Part shown: in pieces, positions 35,138-43,406 of the stretch
How positions within the stretch are numbered: the first letter of the stretch is position 1
Layout: each line of letters begins with the position of its first letter
Origin: Caldilineaceae bacterium
GTDB lineage: Bacteria > Chloroflexota > Anaerolineae > Caldilineales > Caldilineaceae
Assembly (NCBI GenBank): GCA_026645575.1
Contig: JAPKMW010000009.1
Span: 1 to 64,000 of the forward strand
Direction of reading: 5' to 3'
DNA length: 64,000 nt
Made by a program: the position numbers and the translations under genes
The notes under the pieces: generated by a model
Databases searched by the model: none
What the model was told of the DNA's origin: nothing
What the model saw: only the letters and a program-made list of their open reading frames with translations

Positions 35138-35806
35138 ATGGCACAAATCAAAGCCCAACTGATCGACCTCAGCCACACGGTCGAAGCGGGGATGATCACC
35201 TACAAGGGCTTGCCTGCGCCGATTATCTGTGACTTCTTGACACGGGAAGCGTCGCGCAAGCTCTACGCCGAAGGCACAGAGTTTCACATTGGCAAGATCG
35301 AAATGGTCGCCAACACCGGCACCTATGTTGATTCGCCCTTCCACCGCTTCGCCGAAGGCATCGACCTGGCCGAATTGCCGCTGGAATCGCTGGTCAATTT
35401 GCCGGCGGTGGTGGTGCGGGTGGCGACTGTCGGCCGCGCCATTACTGCAAGCTGTTTTCATGGCCTTGACCTGACCGGCAAAGCGGTGCTGGTGCATACG
35501 GGCTGGTCGCGGCACTGGCGCACCGACCAATATTTTGAGGGTCACACTTACCTCACCGAAGACGCCGCCATCTACTTGCGTGACCAAGGCGCGGCATTGG
35601 TCGGTATTGATTCATACAACATCGACGACATTCGCGACGGGCGGCGCCCCGTCCACACCACCTTGTTGGGCGCCAACATTCCGATTGTTGAACACATGAC
35701 CAATCTGGAGCATCTGCCGGCTGGCGGCTTTCGGTTTCACGCCGCACCGGTTAAAGTGAAAAACTTTGGCACGTTTCCTGTCCGTGCCTATGCTGTGGTA
35801 GAATAA
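35138..35806 (+). CDS. Cyclase family protein (kynurenine formamidase-like)
   Basis: A 222-residue protein of the bacterial cyclase/KynB fold. The metal-binding motif, HTGTHxDxPxH in KynB, reads N-TGTYVDSPFH here, so two of its His are replaced; D and the last H remain. LIDLSHTVEAGM at the start and DSYNIDDIRD with HTTLLGANIPIVEH later are typical of the family. It probably hydrolyses a small amide or lactone, but metal binding may differ from KynB. AGGAG lies upstream, 10 bases after the hexulose-phosphate-synthase-like gene, so the two are co-transcribed. Confidence 0.8.
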   Translation: MAQIKAQLIDLSHTVEAGMITYKGLPAPIICDFLTREASRKLYAEGTEFHIGKIEMVANTGTYVDSPFHRFAEGIDLAELPLESLVNLPAVVVRVATVGRAITASCFHGLDLTGKAVLVHTGWSRHWRTDQYFEGHTYLTEDAAIYLRDQGAALVGIDSYNIDDIRDGRRPVHTTLLGANIPIVEHMTNLEHLPAGGFRFHAAPVKVKNFGTFPVRAYAVVE

Positions 35807-35810
35807 CGAA

Positions 35811-35828
35811 GACTAAAGTCTTTACTAC
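35811..35828. repeat. TAGTAAAGACTTTAGTC family, half copy
   Basis: GACTAAAGTCTTTACTAC directly follows the cyclase stop. It is one arm of the palindrome present in full at 51470-51530 and 60890-60941. Confidence 0.7.
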
Positions 35829-35844
35829 CGAGGAGGAGGTCATC

Positions 35845-36145
35845 GTGTCAACACTGACCCTGGAACGAACCGCAACGGAAATTGATGTTGCATCCAACGG
35901 CACGAATGGTATTGATCAGCATGAAATTAAATTCCAATTTCCACGGCAAGGGGAATCGCTAATATGAGGACGCCGGGGTGCTGGAATATTGGATCATCAA
36001 CCCCTGGGACGAAACGGTTGCCGTCTACAATCTGGTTGATCAGCGTTATCACTTAATCGGCACCTTTCGACGGGTTGAAACGGCTGTCTCGCAGGTGATG
36101 AACGGGTTTCAGGTTGCGGTTGCGGACTTGTTTGACCTTGCTTAA
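35845..36145 (+). pseudogene. Uma2-family (DUF820) remnant
   Basis: GAGGAGG and GTG at 35845 begin a 40-codon frame ending at TGA 35965-35967. Directly after it, in another frame, comes a clear Uma2-type C-terminus: GVLEYWIINPWDETVAVYNL and the ending VAVADLFDLA to TAA 36143. The central nuclease core of about 100 residues is missing. This is an internal deletion remnant. Confidence 0.7.
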
Positions 36146-36169
36146 GCGTACTCTCATCTGTCCAAATTG

Positions 36170-36238
36170 TAACGAATTGAGGAAACAACGAAAGTCTATT
36201 GGCACGCGTCAACCAATTCGTTATTTCCCAATTCGTTG
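36170..36238. repeat. TAACGAATTG inverted words
   Basis: TAACGAATTG at 36170-36179 pairs with CAATTCGTTA at 36214-36223, and a second CAATTCGTTG follows at 36229-36238. The element sits just downstream of the leftward FemAB gene. Confidence 0.6.
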
Positions 36239-36251
36239 TAGTTTGTCTGCC

Positions 36252-38537
36252 CTATGATCTCCGCACTGCTTTACGCAACAGATCCAATACCAACGGAAAC
36301 GCCTCGCGATAGGCTTGATAGAGCGTCGGCATCACCGGAAAATCCCACGCCCCAATGTGGGGTTGAAATTCTGCTTCAAAGCCCTGTTTGAACTGCCACA
36401 CGCCCTGCATCTGATCCTGCTCATCCGCAAGCTGGGTCGGCGCGCCCCACCAATCATAAACCGTGCAACCCTGGGCCAACGACCAACACAAAGCCGACCA
36501 TTGTAACAAATAGTTGGGCATGTCACGCCGGCGCCGCTCGCTGCTGGCGCCATAGAAATACCAGGCGCGTTGTCCATAGCGGAAGAGAAAAACACCTGCT
36601 ACAGGCGCCTGCTCTTCGTTGTGTTCGGCCAACAATAGGACGCCGCCGGCCGGGTTATTGCGATCCTTTTGGGCGTTGAGAAAGGTTTCCCAGGTAGTGC
36701 GATAATAGGCAAAGGGACGAACGAGAAACCCGTCGCGTTGACCAGTTTCGGCATAGAGCTGGTAAAAGGCCGATAGGTCGGCGGCGGTTCCCTGCCGGAT
36801 GTGGATACCGCGCCGTTCCGCCAGACGCACATTATAGCGCCACTTGCTCTTTAACCCATCCAGTAGGGCCTCTTCGCCAATGCTGAGGTTTGTGAAGGCT
36901 GTATTCTTAAATTGAATCTGGTCATCGCTAAAATACCAACCCCGCCGTCCCAACGTATGTAGAATCGTGCGGCCAAGCGTCGTGTCCTCGCGCACATCGG
37001 GGTCGATCTTGACAAAGATGCACTTTCGCCAGCGGGCATGGGCTTCGATTTTCGCCAGCGTTGCTTCGACCAGATCCAAATCAGTCCAATCCACCACCGG
37101 CCCTTTGGGCAGATAGCCGATGCGTAACGGCAGGCCAGGGATCGGTTGTCGCCACAAAAACTGGAACGCGGCGCTGGTTTTGTCCCCGCGCTGCACGGCA
37201 AAGCGTTCGGCCACCCATTCGGTCTGCCCCTTGATGGCGCCCCATTCCCAGCTTTGCAAAACATGAGGATTGGGGAGGGCAGCCAGCGTCTTTTGCCATT
37301 CACTTTGAGTGCGGATGGGATGGAGATGGAGAGATGGAGAGATGGAGAGGTTGTTTTCCGCTACGGGTTTGTTGACTAGAGGGCGAGCATCTCTTAATCT
37401 CTTAATCTCTCTAATCTTCTCCCGTACCATCAACCCAAAATCATAAACCTTGTAACCGACCGGATGGATCGGCAGATCCCACGCGCCGACATAACGCACG
37501 ACCTTGCCGCCAAAGCCCTGTTTGAAACGGTAGACGCCCCACAATTCGCCGGCAGGAACGACTTCTAGATCGAGCGGCAGATCATCGACCGGTGTGCCAC
37601 TGCCGTCGCCATTGGCAACCCCCAGCGCCACCTTGCCGATGTCATCGGGGATGCCCCAGAAATCATAGCAAGTGGCGCCCCGTTGCCGCGCCCACTGGAT
37701 GCCGGCCCATTGCAAGGCATGATTGGGCATTCGATTGCGCTCCCGATCACTGCTGGCGCCCCAGAGATACCAAGCGGTTTTGCCAACAGCAGCGATGACA
37801 ATGGCAGCCAGCGGTTGACCAGCGTACTCGGCCAACAGAAAAACGGCATGGTGGGGGACAAGCAGTTCATAGGCGGCGGCATAATAAGCGGCGCTGTGAA
37901 CGGCAAAGCCATCCCGTTCCCCTGTAACCCCCATCAATTCGTTGAAGGCCGGCAGATCGCCGGCAGTGGCCTCTCGCACAGTCACCTCTTTGCGCTTGGC
38001 GAGGCGGATGTTGTAACGCCACTTGCTCTTCATGGCATCCAAAATTGCCTCTTCTGCGCCGCTAATGTCGATCATCGTGGTGCTGCGCGGTTGGATCGTC
38101 TGGCGACTGGGCTGACACCCATAGCTGGCAAGAAGCGCCCGATTGGCCGGCGTGTCGGCCAGTTCCGGTTCCAACTTCAAAACCGTTGCGCCCAGCCGCC
38201 GACTTTGGGCCACCATTGCCGCCAGTAATTCTTGGGTCAGCGCCCGATCTTGCCAGTTGGTTAGCGGTCCTTTGGGTGTATAAGCAATGGTCAGCCCCGC
38301 AACCCGGCGTAGCAAGAGCAAGGCGCCGGCTTGCACCTGCCCGGCGCCATCCAATAGGGCAACCCCTTCGTTACGCCAGCCGAATGGTTGCTTCAAGCGT
38401 CCCCAGCCACTGGTTTGGAGTAAATGGGCCGCCGGATGGGTATCAACAAAGTGATCCCAAGCGGCGGCTGGCACTACGGTTGGCTGCGGCTGTTGCTCTG
38501 TCGGTAAGAGTGCATTTTCGATAGAATGAATGGTCAT
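36252..38537 (-). CDS. Tandem FemAB-like peptidoglycan bridge aminoacyltransferase
   Basis: A 761-residue protein made of two complete FemABX-type (double GNAT) halves, residues about 1-365 and 410-761. Each half repeats the same landmarks: QTSGWGRLKQPFGW / QSWEWGAIKGQTEW, YTPKGP / YLPKGP, LKSKWRYNVRLAERRG and its counterpart MKSKWRYNIRLAKRKE, and WGIPDD / WGAPTQ near the end. Normal FemX is about 340-420 residues, so this is a fusion of two paralogues. Family members add amino acids from aminoacyl-tRNA to the lipid II stem peptide. The linker (372-407) is encoded by an intergenic-type repeat. It is divergent from ftcD. Confidence 0.85.
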   Translation of the reverse strand: MTIHSIENALLPTEQQPQPTVVPAAAWDHFVDTHPAAHLLQTSGWGRLKQPFGWRNEGVALLDGAGQVQAGALLLLRRVAGLTIAYTPKGPLTNWQDRALTQELLAAMVAQSRRLGATVLKLEPELADTPANRALLASYGCQPSRQTIQPRSTTMIDISGAEEAILDAMKSKWRYNIRLAKRKEVTVREATAGDLPAFNELMGVTGERDGFAVHSAAYYAAAYELLVPHHAVFLLAEYAGQPLAAIVIAAVGKTAWYLWGASSDRERNRMPNHALQWAGIQWARQRGATCYDFWGIPDDIGKVALGVANGDGSGTPVDDLPLDLEVVPAGELWGVYRFKQGFGGKVVRYVGAWDLPIHPVGYKVYDFGLMVREKIREIKRLRDARPLVNKPVAENNLSISPSLHLHPIRTQSEWQKTLAALPNPHVLQSWEWGAIKGQTEWVAERFAVQRGDKTSAAFQFLWRQPIPGLPLRIGYLPKGPVVDWTDLDLVEATLAKIEAHARWRKCIFVKIDPDVREDTTLGRTILHTLGRRGWYFSDDQIQFKNTAFTNLSIGEEALLDGLKSKWRYNVRLAERRGIHIRQGTAADLSAFYQLYAETGQRDGFLVRPFAYYRTTWETFLNAQKDRNNPAGGVLLLAEHNEEQAPVAGVFLFRYGQRAWYFYGASSERRRRDMPNYLLQWSALCWSLAQGCTVYDWWGAPTQLADEQDQMQGVWQFKQGFEAEFQPHIGAWDFPVMPTLYQAYREAFPLVLDLLRKAVRRS
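37315..37421. repeat. AGAGAT-word repeat inside the FemAB gene
   Basis: GGAGAGATGGAGAGAT words at 37315-37350 and ATCTCTTAATCTCTTAATCT words at 37388-37421 form an imperfect inverted pair. They match the style of the intergenic hairpin at 5952-6006, yet here they are read in frame as the interdomain linker. Confidence 0.65.
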
Positions 38538-38587
38538 GTGATTTTCTGCTTATGCTGGATTGCCAAGTTTTTCCGGTCGGCGTATGA

Positions 38588-38657
38588 TCGTAGTCCGTAG
38601 TCTAGAGTCCGCAGATGCGAGTGACCCATGATTAAACGATTACGGACTTTGGCCTAA
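38588..38657. repeat. AGTCCGTAGTC inverted words
   Basis: TAGTCCGTAGTCTAGAGTCC at about 38591 and GATTACGGACTTTGG at about 38638 form a degenerate inverted pair in the divergent gap between femAB and ftcD. Confidence 0.5.
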
Positions 38658-38705
38658 TTATCACCATTTCGCATGGCGAGCGTATTATAATAACAGGCAA
38701 ACGTC

Positions 38706-39620
38706 ATGAATCTTACACCAGAATCAGCTATTATCATAGAATCGGCGCCCAATTTTTCCGAAGGACGGCGACCGGAAGTTGTCAGTGCCCTGGTTGAGGC
38801 GATCCAAGCGCCGGGCGTACTGCTGTTAAATACCAGTAGCGACTGGGATCATAACCGAAGCGTCATCACCATCGCCGGCCCGCCGTCGGCGGTTGTCGAA
38901 GGGGTATTTCGCGCCGTGGCGCAGGCAGCGCAAACGATTGATCTCTTTACCCACCAAGGGGTGCATCCACGCTTAGGTGCTGCTGATGTCGTGCCGTTGA
39001 TTCCGATCCAAAATTGCACATTGGCCGATTGTGTTGAACTGGCGCAGCAGTTAGGCCAGCGCATTGGTACGGAGCTGGGCTTGCCGGTCTATCTTTACGA
39101 AGCCGCTGCCACCCGACCAGAACGGCGCAACCTGGCTGATGTGCGCCGGGGGGAATTTGAACAGTTATTGCAAGAGATTCATCTGCCTCAGCGCACCCCC
39201 GACTATGGCCCGGCCCAGATTGGTCCCGCCGGCGCGGTGATTGTCGGCGCCCGCCAATTTCTGATCGCCTATAATGTTTTCTTGAACACCGATGATGTTA
39301 CCATTGCTAAACGCATTAGCAAAGCCATCCGTGCCAGCAGCGGCGGTTTTCCAGCCGTGAAAGCCATCGGTCTGCTGGTCAATGGCCAGGCGCAAGTCAG
39401 TATGAACCTGGTAGACTATACCCAAACACCGCTTCATACCGTTTTTGATGCTATTGTTCAATTCGCACAGAGCGAAGGGGTCACCGTGGATCGCAGCGAA
39501 TTAATCGGCTTAATCCCACAAGCCGCTGTCGTGCAAGCTGCGGCCCATTATCTCAAGTTGCCGGAGTTGACAACGTTGCATATGGTGGAGCCGGCGATTA
39601 GTGCGGCAAGTGGCAGGTAG
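38706..39620 (+). CDS. ftcD: Glutamate formimidoyltransferase
   Basis: A 304-residue cytosolic enzyme that transfers the formimino group from N-formiminoglutamate to tetrahydrofolate in histidine degradation (EC 2.1.2.5). Family marks: ESAPNFSEGRRPEVV at the start, HNRSVITIAG, HQGVHPRLGAADVVPLIP, and QVSMNLVDYTQTPLH with SELIGLIP. The length fits the formyltransferase-only form without the cyclodeaminase domain. Other hut genes are not in the window. Start at ATG 38706. Confidence 0.92.
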   Translation: MNLTPESAIIIESAPNFSEGRRPEVVSALVEAIQAPGVLLLNTSSDWDHNRSVITIAGPPSAVVEGVFRAVAQAAQTIDLFTHQGVHPRLGAADVVPLIPIQNCTLADCVELAQQLGQRIGTELGLPVYLYEAAATRPERRNLADVRRGEFEQLLQEIHLPQRTPDYGPAQIGPAGAVIVGARQFLIAYNVFLNTDDVTIAKRISKAIRASSGGFPAVKAIGLLVNGQAQVSMNLVDYTQTPLHTVFDAIVQFAQSEGVTVDRSELIGLIPQAAVVQAAAHYLKLPELTTLHMVEPAISAASGR

Positions 39621-39664
39621 CAGGCGTGCAGGTGCGTCTATGCCACTTGCCACCTGCGCGCCTG
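39605..39664. repeat. Interleaved inverted words after ftcD
   Basis: GGCAAGTGGCA (39605-39615) pairs with 39641-39651, and CAGGCGTGCAGGTG (39621-39634) with 39651-39664 (one mismatch). The order A-B-A'-B' crosses, as in a pseudoknot, rather than a simple hairpin. It overlaps the end of ftcD. Confidence 0.6.
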
Positions 39665-39711
39665 AACAATTGCTTAAACGGGTGTTGAATCAGACAGAAT
39701 TGCCGGTTACT

Positions 39712-39741
39712 TTGACCATTGCGTCCCCTTTGTGTTAAAAT
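39712..39741 (+). promoter_or_regulatory. Possible sigma-A promoter for the sugar-phosphate transferase gene
   Basis: TTGACC at 39712-39717 and TAAAAT at 39736-39741 are 18 bases apart, 47 bases before the ATG. It is a moderate match to consensus. Confidence 0.4.
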
Positions 39742-39788
39742 TGACAGAAGTATAACCTTTGAGCGTTTATTGACATTATAGAGCAGCT

Positions 39789-41264
39789 ATGCAACAAACC
39801 TTGAGCGAAGCACCCGCTTATCAGGAGTATGTGTCGAGCCGCGTCAAACGGCCCACCTTGATGAAACGCCCCCAGTTTCTCTTTATCATTGCCCTGGTTG
39901 TGTTGGATATTGGCAGCGTTTGGCTGGCCTATTACCTGGCTTATGGCCTGGTTTGGCGTAGTTTGGATAATCCTGTTGCCGAACTTAGCCCCTTCTGGCA
40001 GGAGACTTGGCTGTTGCCGGCTGTGCTGACGATCGTGCTGGTCGTCAGCTTTTTTGTCCAGCGTATGTACCAACGGCGGCGACCCACCAGCCACCTGGAT
40101 GAGCTTTTCAAAATTTTCATTTTTACGCTCTTTGCTTCCCTGCTTACCGTGGCGATCCTGGAACTGAGCATCCGGTTTGATTATCACCGCTGGTTACTCT
40201 TGTATGGCTCGATACTCACCGTTACCTTCCTGGCGGTTGCGCGTACGTTTCATGCCCAAGTTCAATGGCAGGCGCAAGCGCGTGGCGTAGGTGGCGACCG
40301 GGTGCTGATTATCGGCGGTGGCGAAATTGGTCAAATGGTCTACCGCAAGATCATCCAGAACCCGCAACTGGGCTATCAGGTCATCGGTTTTGTCGACCAC
40401 GAGAAAAATTACCGCACCCAGACGCTCACCGAAGCGCCGTTGTTAGGGGGCTTGTTGGATATCCCGCGCATTATCGATCAACAGATCATTGATGAAGTGA
40501 TCATCGGTTTGCCGGAAAGCAATCACCAGGATATCGTTAATATCATCAGTCTGTGCGAACGCGAAAAAGTCGGCATTCGCGTCTTCCCCGATGTCTTTCA
40601 GATCATGGCGAGTGAAGTGGGCATTGGTGATCTGGGTGGGTTGCCATTGTTGACCATTCGCGATGTCGCCCTGCAAGGCTGGAAACTCACCCTCAAGCGC
40701 AGCATGGATGTCCTCCTCAGCACCCTTGCCCTGATCGCGGTTAGCCCTGTCATGTTGATTACGGCGATCTTGATCAAGCTCGATAGCCCCGGCCCGGTCT
40801 TTTTCACCCAAGAACGGATGGGGCTGGATGCCCGCCCCTTTAAGATTCTCAAATTCCGCTCTATGCGCCAGGACGCGGAGGCGGCAGGGCCGGGCTGGAC
40901 CGTCGAGGATGACCCGCGACGCACCAAGCTGGGAACCATGTTGCGCCGTTCAAGTCTGGATGAACTGCCGCAACTGGTTAATGTCTTAATCGGCGACATG
41001 AGCCTTGTCGGCCCGCGACCGGAGCAACCGGTTTACGTAGAACAATTTCGACAGAGCATCCCGCGCTATATGGATCGCCACCGCGAAAAGGCCGGCATCA
41101 CCGGCTGGGCGCAGGTCAACGGCTTACGCGGCGACACCTCCATTGCCGAGCGCACGAAATATGATCTCTGGTATATTGAAAACTGGTCACTTGCTCTAGA
41201 TTTCAAAATCCTGATCCGTACGGTAATTCAGTGGATTTTGGGGATTAATCATAATGCGTATTAG
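39789..41264 (+). CDS. Exopolysaccharide polyprenyl glycosylphosphotransferase
   Basis: A 491-residue WcaJ/WbaP-type membrane enzyme that starts polysaccharide repeat-unit synthesis by moving a sugar phosphate to undecaprenyl phosphate. The N-terminal half holds about four transmembrane helices and then a CoA-binding-like Rossmann domain (VLIIGGGEIGQMV near 170). The catalytic part starts at LKRSMDVLLSTLALI and contains FFTQERMG, FKILKFRSM, RRSSLDELPQLVNVL, SLVGPRPE and AGITGWAQVNG, all standard. The donor sugar is not predictable. The leftward glycosyltransferase and flippase genes at 50-58 kb may belong to the same pathway. Confidence 0.92.
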   Translation: MQQTLSEAPAYQEYVSSRVKRPTLMKRPQFLFIIALVVLDIGSVWLAYYLAYGLVWRSLDNPVAELSPFWQETWLLPAVLTIVLVVSFFVQRMYQRRRPTSHLDELFKIFIFTLFASLLTVAILELSIRFDYHRWLLLYGSILTVTFLAVARTFHAQVQWQAQARGVGGDRVLIIGGGEIGQMVYRKIIQNPQLGYQVIGFVDHEKNYRTQTLTEAPLLGGLLDIPRIIDQQIIDEVIIGLPESNHQDIVNIISLCEREKVGIRVFPDVFQIMASEVGIGDLGGLPLLTIRDVALQGWKLTLKRSMDVLLSTLALIAVSPVMLITAILIKLDSPGPVFFTQERMGLDARPFKILKFRSMRQDAEAAGPGWTVEDDPRRTKLGTMLRRSSLDELPQLVNVLIGDMSLVGPRPEQPVYVEQFRQSIPRYMDRHREKAGITGWAQVNGLRGDTSIAERTKYDLWYIENWSLALDFKILIRTVIQWILGINHNAY

Positions 41265-41304
41265 GATGGTAGGTAGACAGGTGGATACGTCATAAATCCT
41301 TGTG

Positions 41305-41396
41305 TACCTATCTACCTATCTACCTATCTACCTGTCTACCTGTTTACCTGTTTACCTGTTTACCTGTTTACCTGTTTACCTGTTTACCTATCTACC
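41305..41396. repeat. 8-bp tandem array TACCTGTT/TACCTATC, 11.5 units
   Basis: Starting at 41305 there are three TACCTATC, one TACCTGTC, six TACCTGTT, one TACCTATC and a final TACC. A short complementary stretch (GGTAGGTAGACAGG) lies at about 41270. Such arrays vary in copy number by slippage. It lies 18 bases upstream of the hrcA -35 box. Confidence 0.9.
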
Positions 41397-41414
41397 AAAA
41401 TGTAACCAGTCACA

Positions 41415-41443
41415 TTGACACAGGTGTTCGTTCCTGTTATGAT
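41415..41443 (+). promoter_or_regulatory. Sigma-A promoter of hrcA
   Basis: TTGACA at 41415-41420 and TATGAT at 41438-41443 are 17 bases apart, a near-consensus housekeeping promoter. No CIRCE operator (TTAGCACTC-N9-GAGTGCTAA) overlaps it. Confidence 0.8.
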
Positions 41444-41488
41444 CGGTATAGTTAATGTCATGGTAGTGTAATCAAGTTGAATGAGGTT

Positions 41489-42526
41489 ATGAGCGTAACG
41501 AATGAGTTAGCCGAGCGGCGTCGCCGCATTCTCAATATTGTGATTCAAGAGTATGTGCAAACCGCGCAGCCGGTAGGCAGCGGCACCATCGCGCAGAATT
41601 ACGATCTGGGCGTGAGTCCGGCCACGATTCGCAACGACCTGGCTTTCTTAGAAGAAGAGGGGTTACTCACCCATCCGCACACTAGCGCTGGGCGCATCCC
41701 GACCGATGCCGGCTATCGCTACTTTGTGCAGCATCTGCTCACCGAATCGGAATTGCCCCATGATGAACGACGGGCGATCCGTTCCCAATTCCAGCAGGCG
41801 CGCCAGGAACTGGATCAATGGCTGCGACTCAGTACGTCAGTGCTGGCCCGCACTTCGCAAAGCGCGGCACTGGCAACGGCGCCGCGCGCGGCCCGCAGTC
41901 ATTTCAAACATCTGGAACTAGTGGGCATTCACGACACGAAAGTGTTACTGGTCCTGGTCTTGCAGGATGGCACGGTGAAACAGCAGTTGCTTGACCTGGA
42001 TCAGCCGATGGAGCAGCGCGAATTGAGTCTGGCAAGCAACGAGTTGAACGAGGAGTTGGCTCGCGCCGATGCCGAAGCAATTACCAGCAAGGCTGTGCTG
42101 TTGGCCCCCTTTGCCCGCCAGGTCGCCTTGCTCATCAGCGAAGTGATGGAACGCATTGACAACCACATCAGCGGCCAAATCTATCGTGATGGACTGGTGC
42201 AGATTTTGGAAGCGCCCGATTTTGCCGGCGGCGAACATGTGCGTAAAATTGTTCGCGTCTTTGAACAGCGCACCTTGCTGGAGCAGGTGTTGGGTGAATA
42301 CCCCGACAATGCCACCGGCATCCAGGTGATGATTGCCGGCGAAGGGCGCTACGCCGAGTTACAAGACATTAGTTTGGTTATTGGCCGCTATGGCGTCAGT
42401 GATCGCGCCACGGGCGTGGTCGGGGTCATTGGCCCGTTGCGGATGCCTTATGGCCGCACCATCAGCGCCGTGCGTTTTGTTTCCGGCCTGATGAGCGAGA
42501 TGGTCGAAGATATTTACGCCGATTAG
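41489..42526 (+). CDS. hrcA: Heat-inducible transcription repressor HrcA
   Basis: A 345-residue repressor of heat-shock genes that binds CIRCE operators and is kept active by GroEL. The N-terminal winged helix is clear: RRRILNIVIQEYVQTAQPVG, SPATIRNDLAFLEEEGLL and HPHTSAGRIPTDAGYRYFV. The middle GAF-like and inserted domains follow, and the end YGRTISAVRFVSGLM is typical. ATG at 41489 was chosen; an in-frame TTG at 41477 is possible and neither has an ideal ribosome site. grpE follows, as in Gram-positive hrcA-grpE operons, but dnaK and dnaJ are absent here. Confidence 0.95.
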   Translation: MSVTNELAERRRRILNIVIQEYVQTAQPVGSGTIAQNYDLGVSPATIRNDLAFLEEEGLLTHPHTSAGRIPTDAGYRYFVQHLLTESELPHDERRAIRSQFQQARQELDQWLRLSTSVLARTSQSAALATAPRAARSHFKHLELVGIHDTKVLLVLVLQDGTVKQQLLDLDQPMEQRELSLASNELNEELARADAEAITSKAVLLAPFARQVALLISEVMERIDNHISGQIYRDGLVQILEAPDFAGGEHVRKIVRVFEQRTLLEQVLGEYPDNATGIQVMIAGEGRYAELQDISLVIGRYGVSDRATGVVGVIGPLRMPYGRTISAVRFVSGLMSEMVEDIYAD

Positions 42527-42536
42527 CGTGATTACC

Positions 42537-42597
42537 CTGCTCGTAACCAGTCCGTGACTGGCGATTTGGACGCCAGTCACGGACTGGTTACGAGCAG
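42537..42597. repeat. 27-bp perfect inverted repeat (GTC-ACG-GAC family)
   Basis: The arms 42537-42563 and 42571-42597 are exact reverse complements, loop 7 bases, lying between hrcA and grpE. Each arm contains CCAGTC(ACG)GACTGG, the same GTC-ACG-GAC core as at 4741, 20956 and 44427 but with different flanks. It could attenuate hrcA-grpE read-through. Confidence 0.9.
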
Positions 42598-42636
42598 CGG
42601 CTTCGTCGTTTTATCAAATAATCTAGAGTAAGTGCT

Positions 42637-43308
42637 ATGACAGAAGTGAAAAACAACGAAATGTACAATGAGCAGCCGACCAATCCTACCACCACCGACA
42701 CAGCAACCGCGGCGCCGGTGGTTGAGCAATCCGGCGACAACATTCCCTACACCAATGGCACAGCCCCTGATAACACAGCCCCCGATGGTGTTACCGTTGC
42801 GGAAAGCGCTTCTGCCCCGGCGACGCCCAGCGACGCCGAGATTATCGAGCAGTTGCGCACCGAGCTGGCTGCCGCCCAGGCCAAGGCCGATGATCTGTTG
42901 GATAAACTACAGCGCACGGCTGCCGAATTTCAGAACAGCCGGCGCCGCCAGGAAAAACAACTGGCCGATGAGATCGATCGTGCCGGTACACAGGTGATTA
43001 ATCGCCTGTTGCCTGTGATTGATGATCTGGATCTAGCCTTTCAAAATGTGCCAGCCGAGGTGGAGCAACAGGGCGGCGCCTGGCTTGACGGGCTACGGCA
43101 AATCCAGAAGAAGTTGATGCAATTATTAGAAGATCGTGGCGTCAAGGTCATTGCCAAAGACGGCCCCTTTGATCCCAATCGTCACGAAGCTGTTTCCAGC
43201 GAACCGAGCGAGACGGTCGAGAGTGGTCATATCATTCAGACCCTACGCACCGGTTATGAGTACAAAGATCGTGTGTTGCGTCCGGCCCTGGTGCGGGTCG
43301 CTGCATAA
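42637..43308 (+). CDS. grpE: GrpE nucleotide exchange factor
   Basis: A 223-residue co-chaperone that releases ADP from DnaK. Residues 1-65 are a low-complexity Thr/Pro/Ala-rich acidic tail. About 66-150 form the long dimer coiled coil (AEFQNSRRRQEKQLADEIDR, VINRLLPVIDDLDLAF). The C-terminal beta domain carries GVKVIAKDGPFDPNRHEAV and the ending EYKDRVLRPALVRVA. The stop is followed immediately by an AGTCC-word repeat. The usual downstream dnaK is missing; a GNAT gene follows. Confidence 0.95.
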   Translation: MTEVKNNEMYNEQPTNPTTTDTATAAPVVEQSGDNIPYTNGTAPDNTAPDGVTVAESASAPATPSDAEIIEQLRTELAAAQAKADDLLDKLQRTAAEFQNSRRRQEKQLADEIDRAGTQVINRLLPVIDDLDLAFQNVPAEVEQQGGAWLDGLRQIQKKLMQLLEDRGVKVIAKDGPFDPNRHEAVSSEPSETVESGHIIQTLRTGYEYKDRVLRPALVRVAA

Positions 43309-43398
43309 AGTCCAAGGTCCGTAGTCCAAAGTCCGTAGTCCAAAACCTGTACACTACTGGACTCTAGACTGTGGACTGTGGACTGTGGACTCTGGACT
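43309..43398. repeat. AGTCC-word inverted array
   Basis: The left arm repeats AGTCCAAGGTCCGTAGTCCA words (43309-43342) and the right arm GTGGACTGTGGACTCTGGAC words (about 43357-43398). This is the largest copy of the family, filling the grpE-GNAT gap. Confidence 0.8.
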
Positions 43399-43406
43399 AA
43401 CCCAAC

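Noticed and set aside
41305..41396. Possible CRISPR array
   Set aside because: Units are 8 bp with no spacers, and no cas genes are present; it is a simple tandem repeat.
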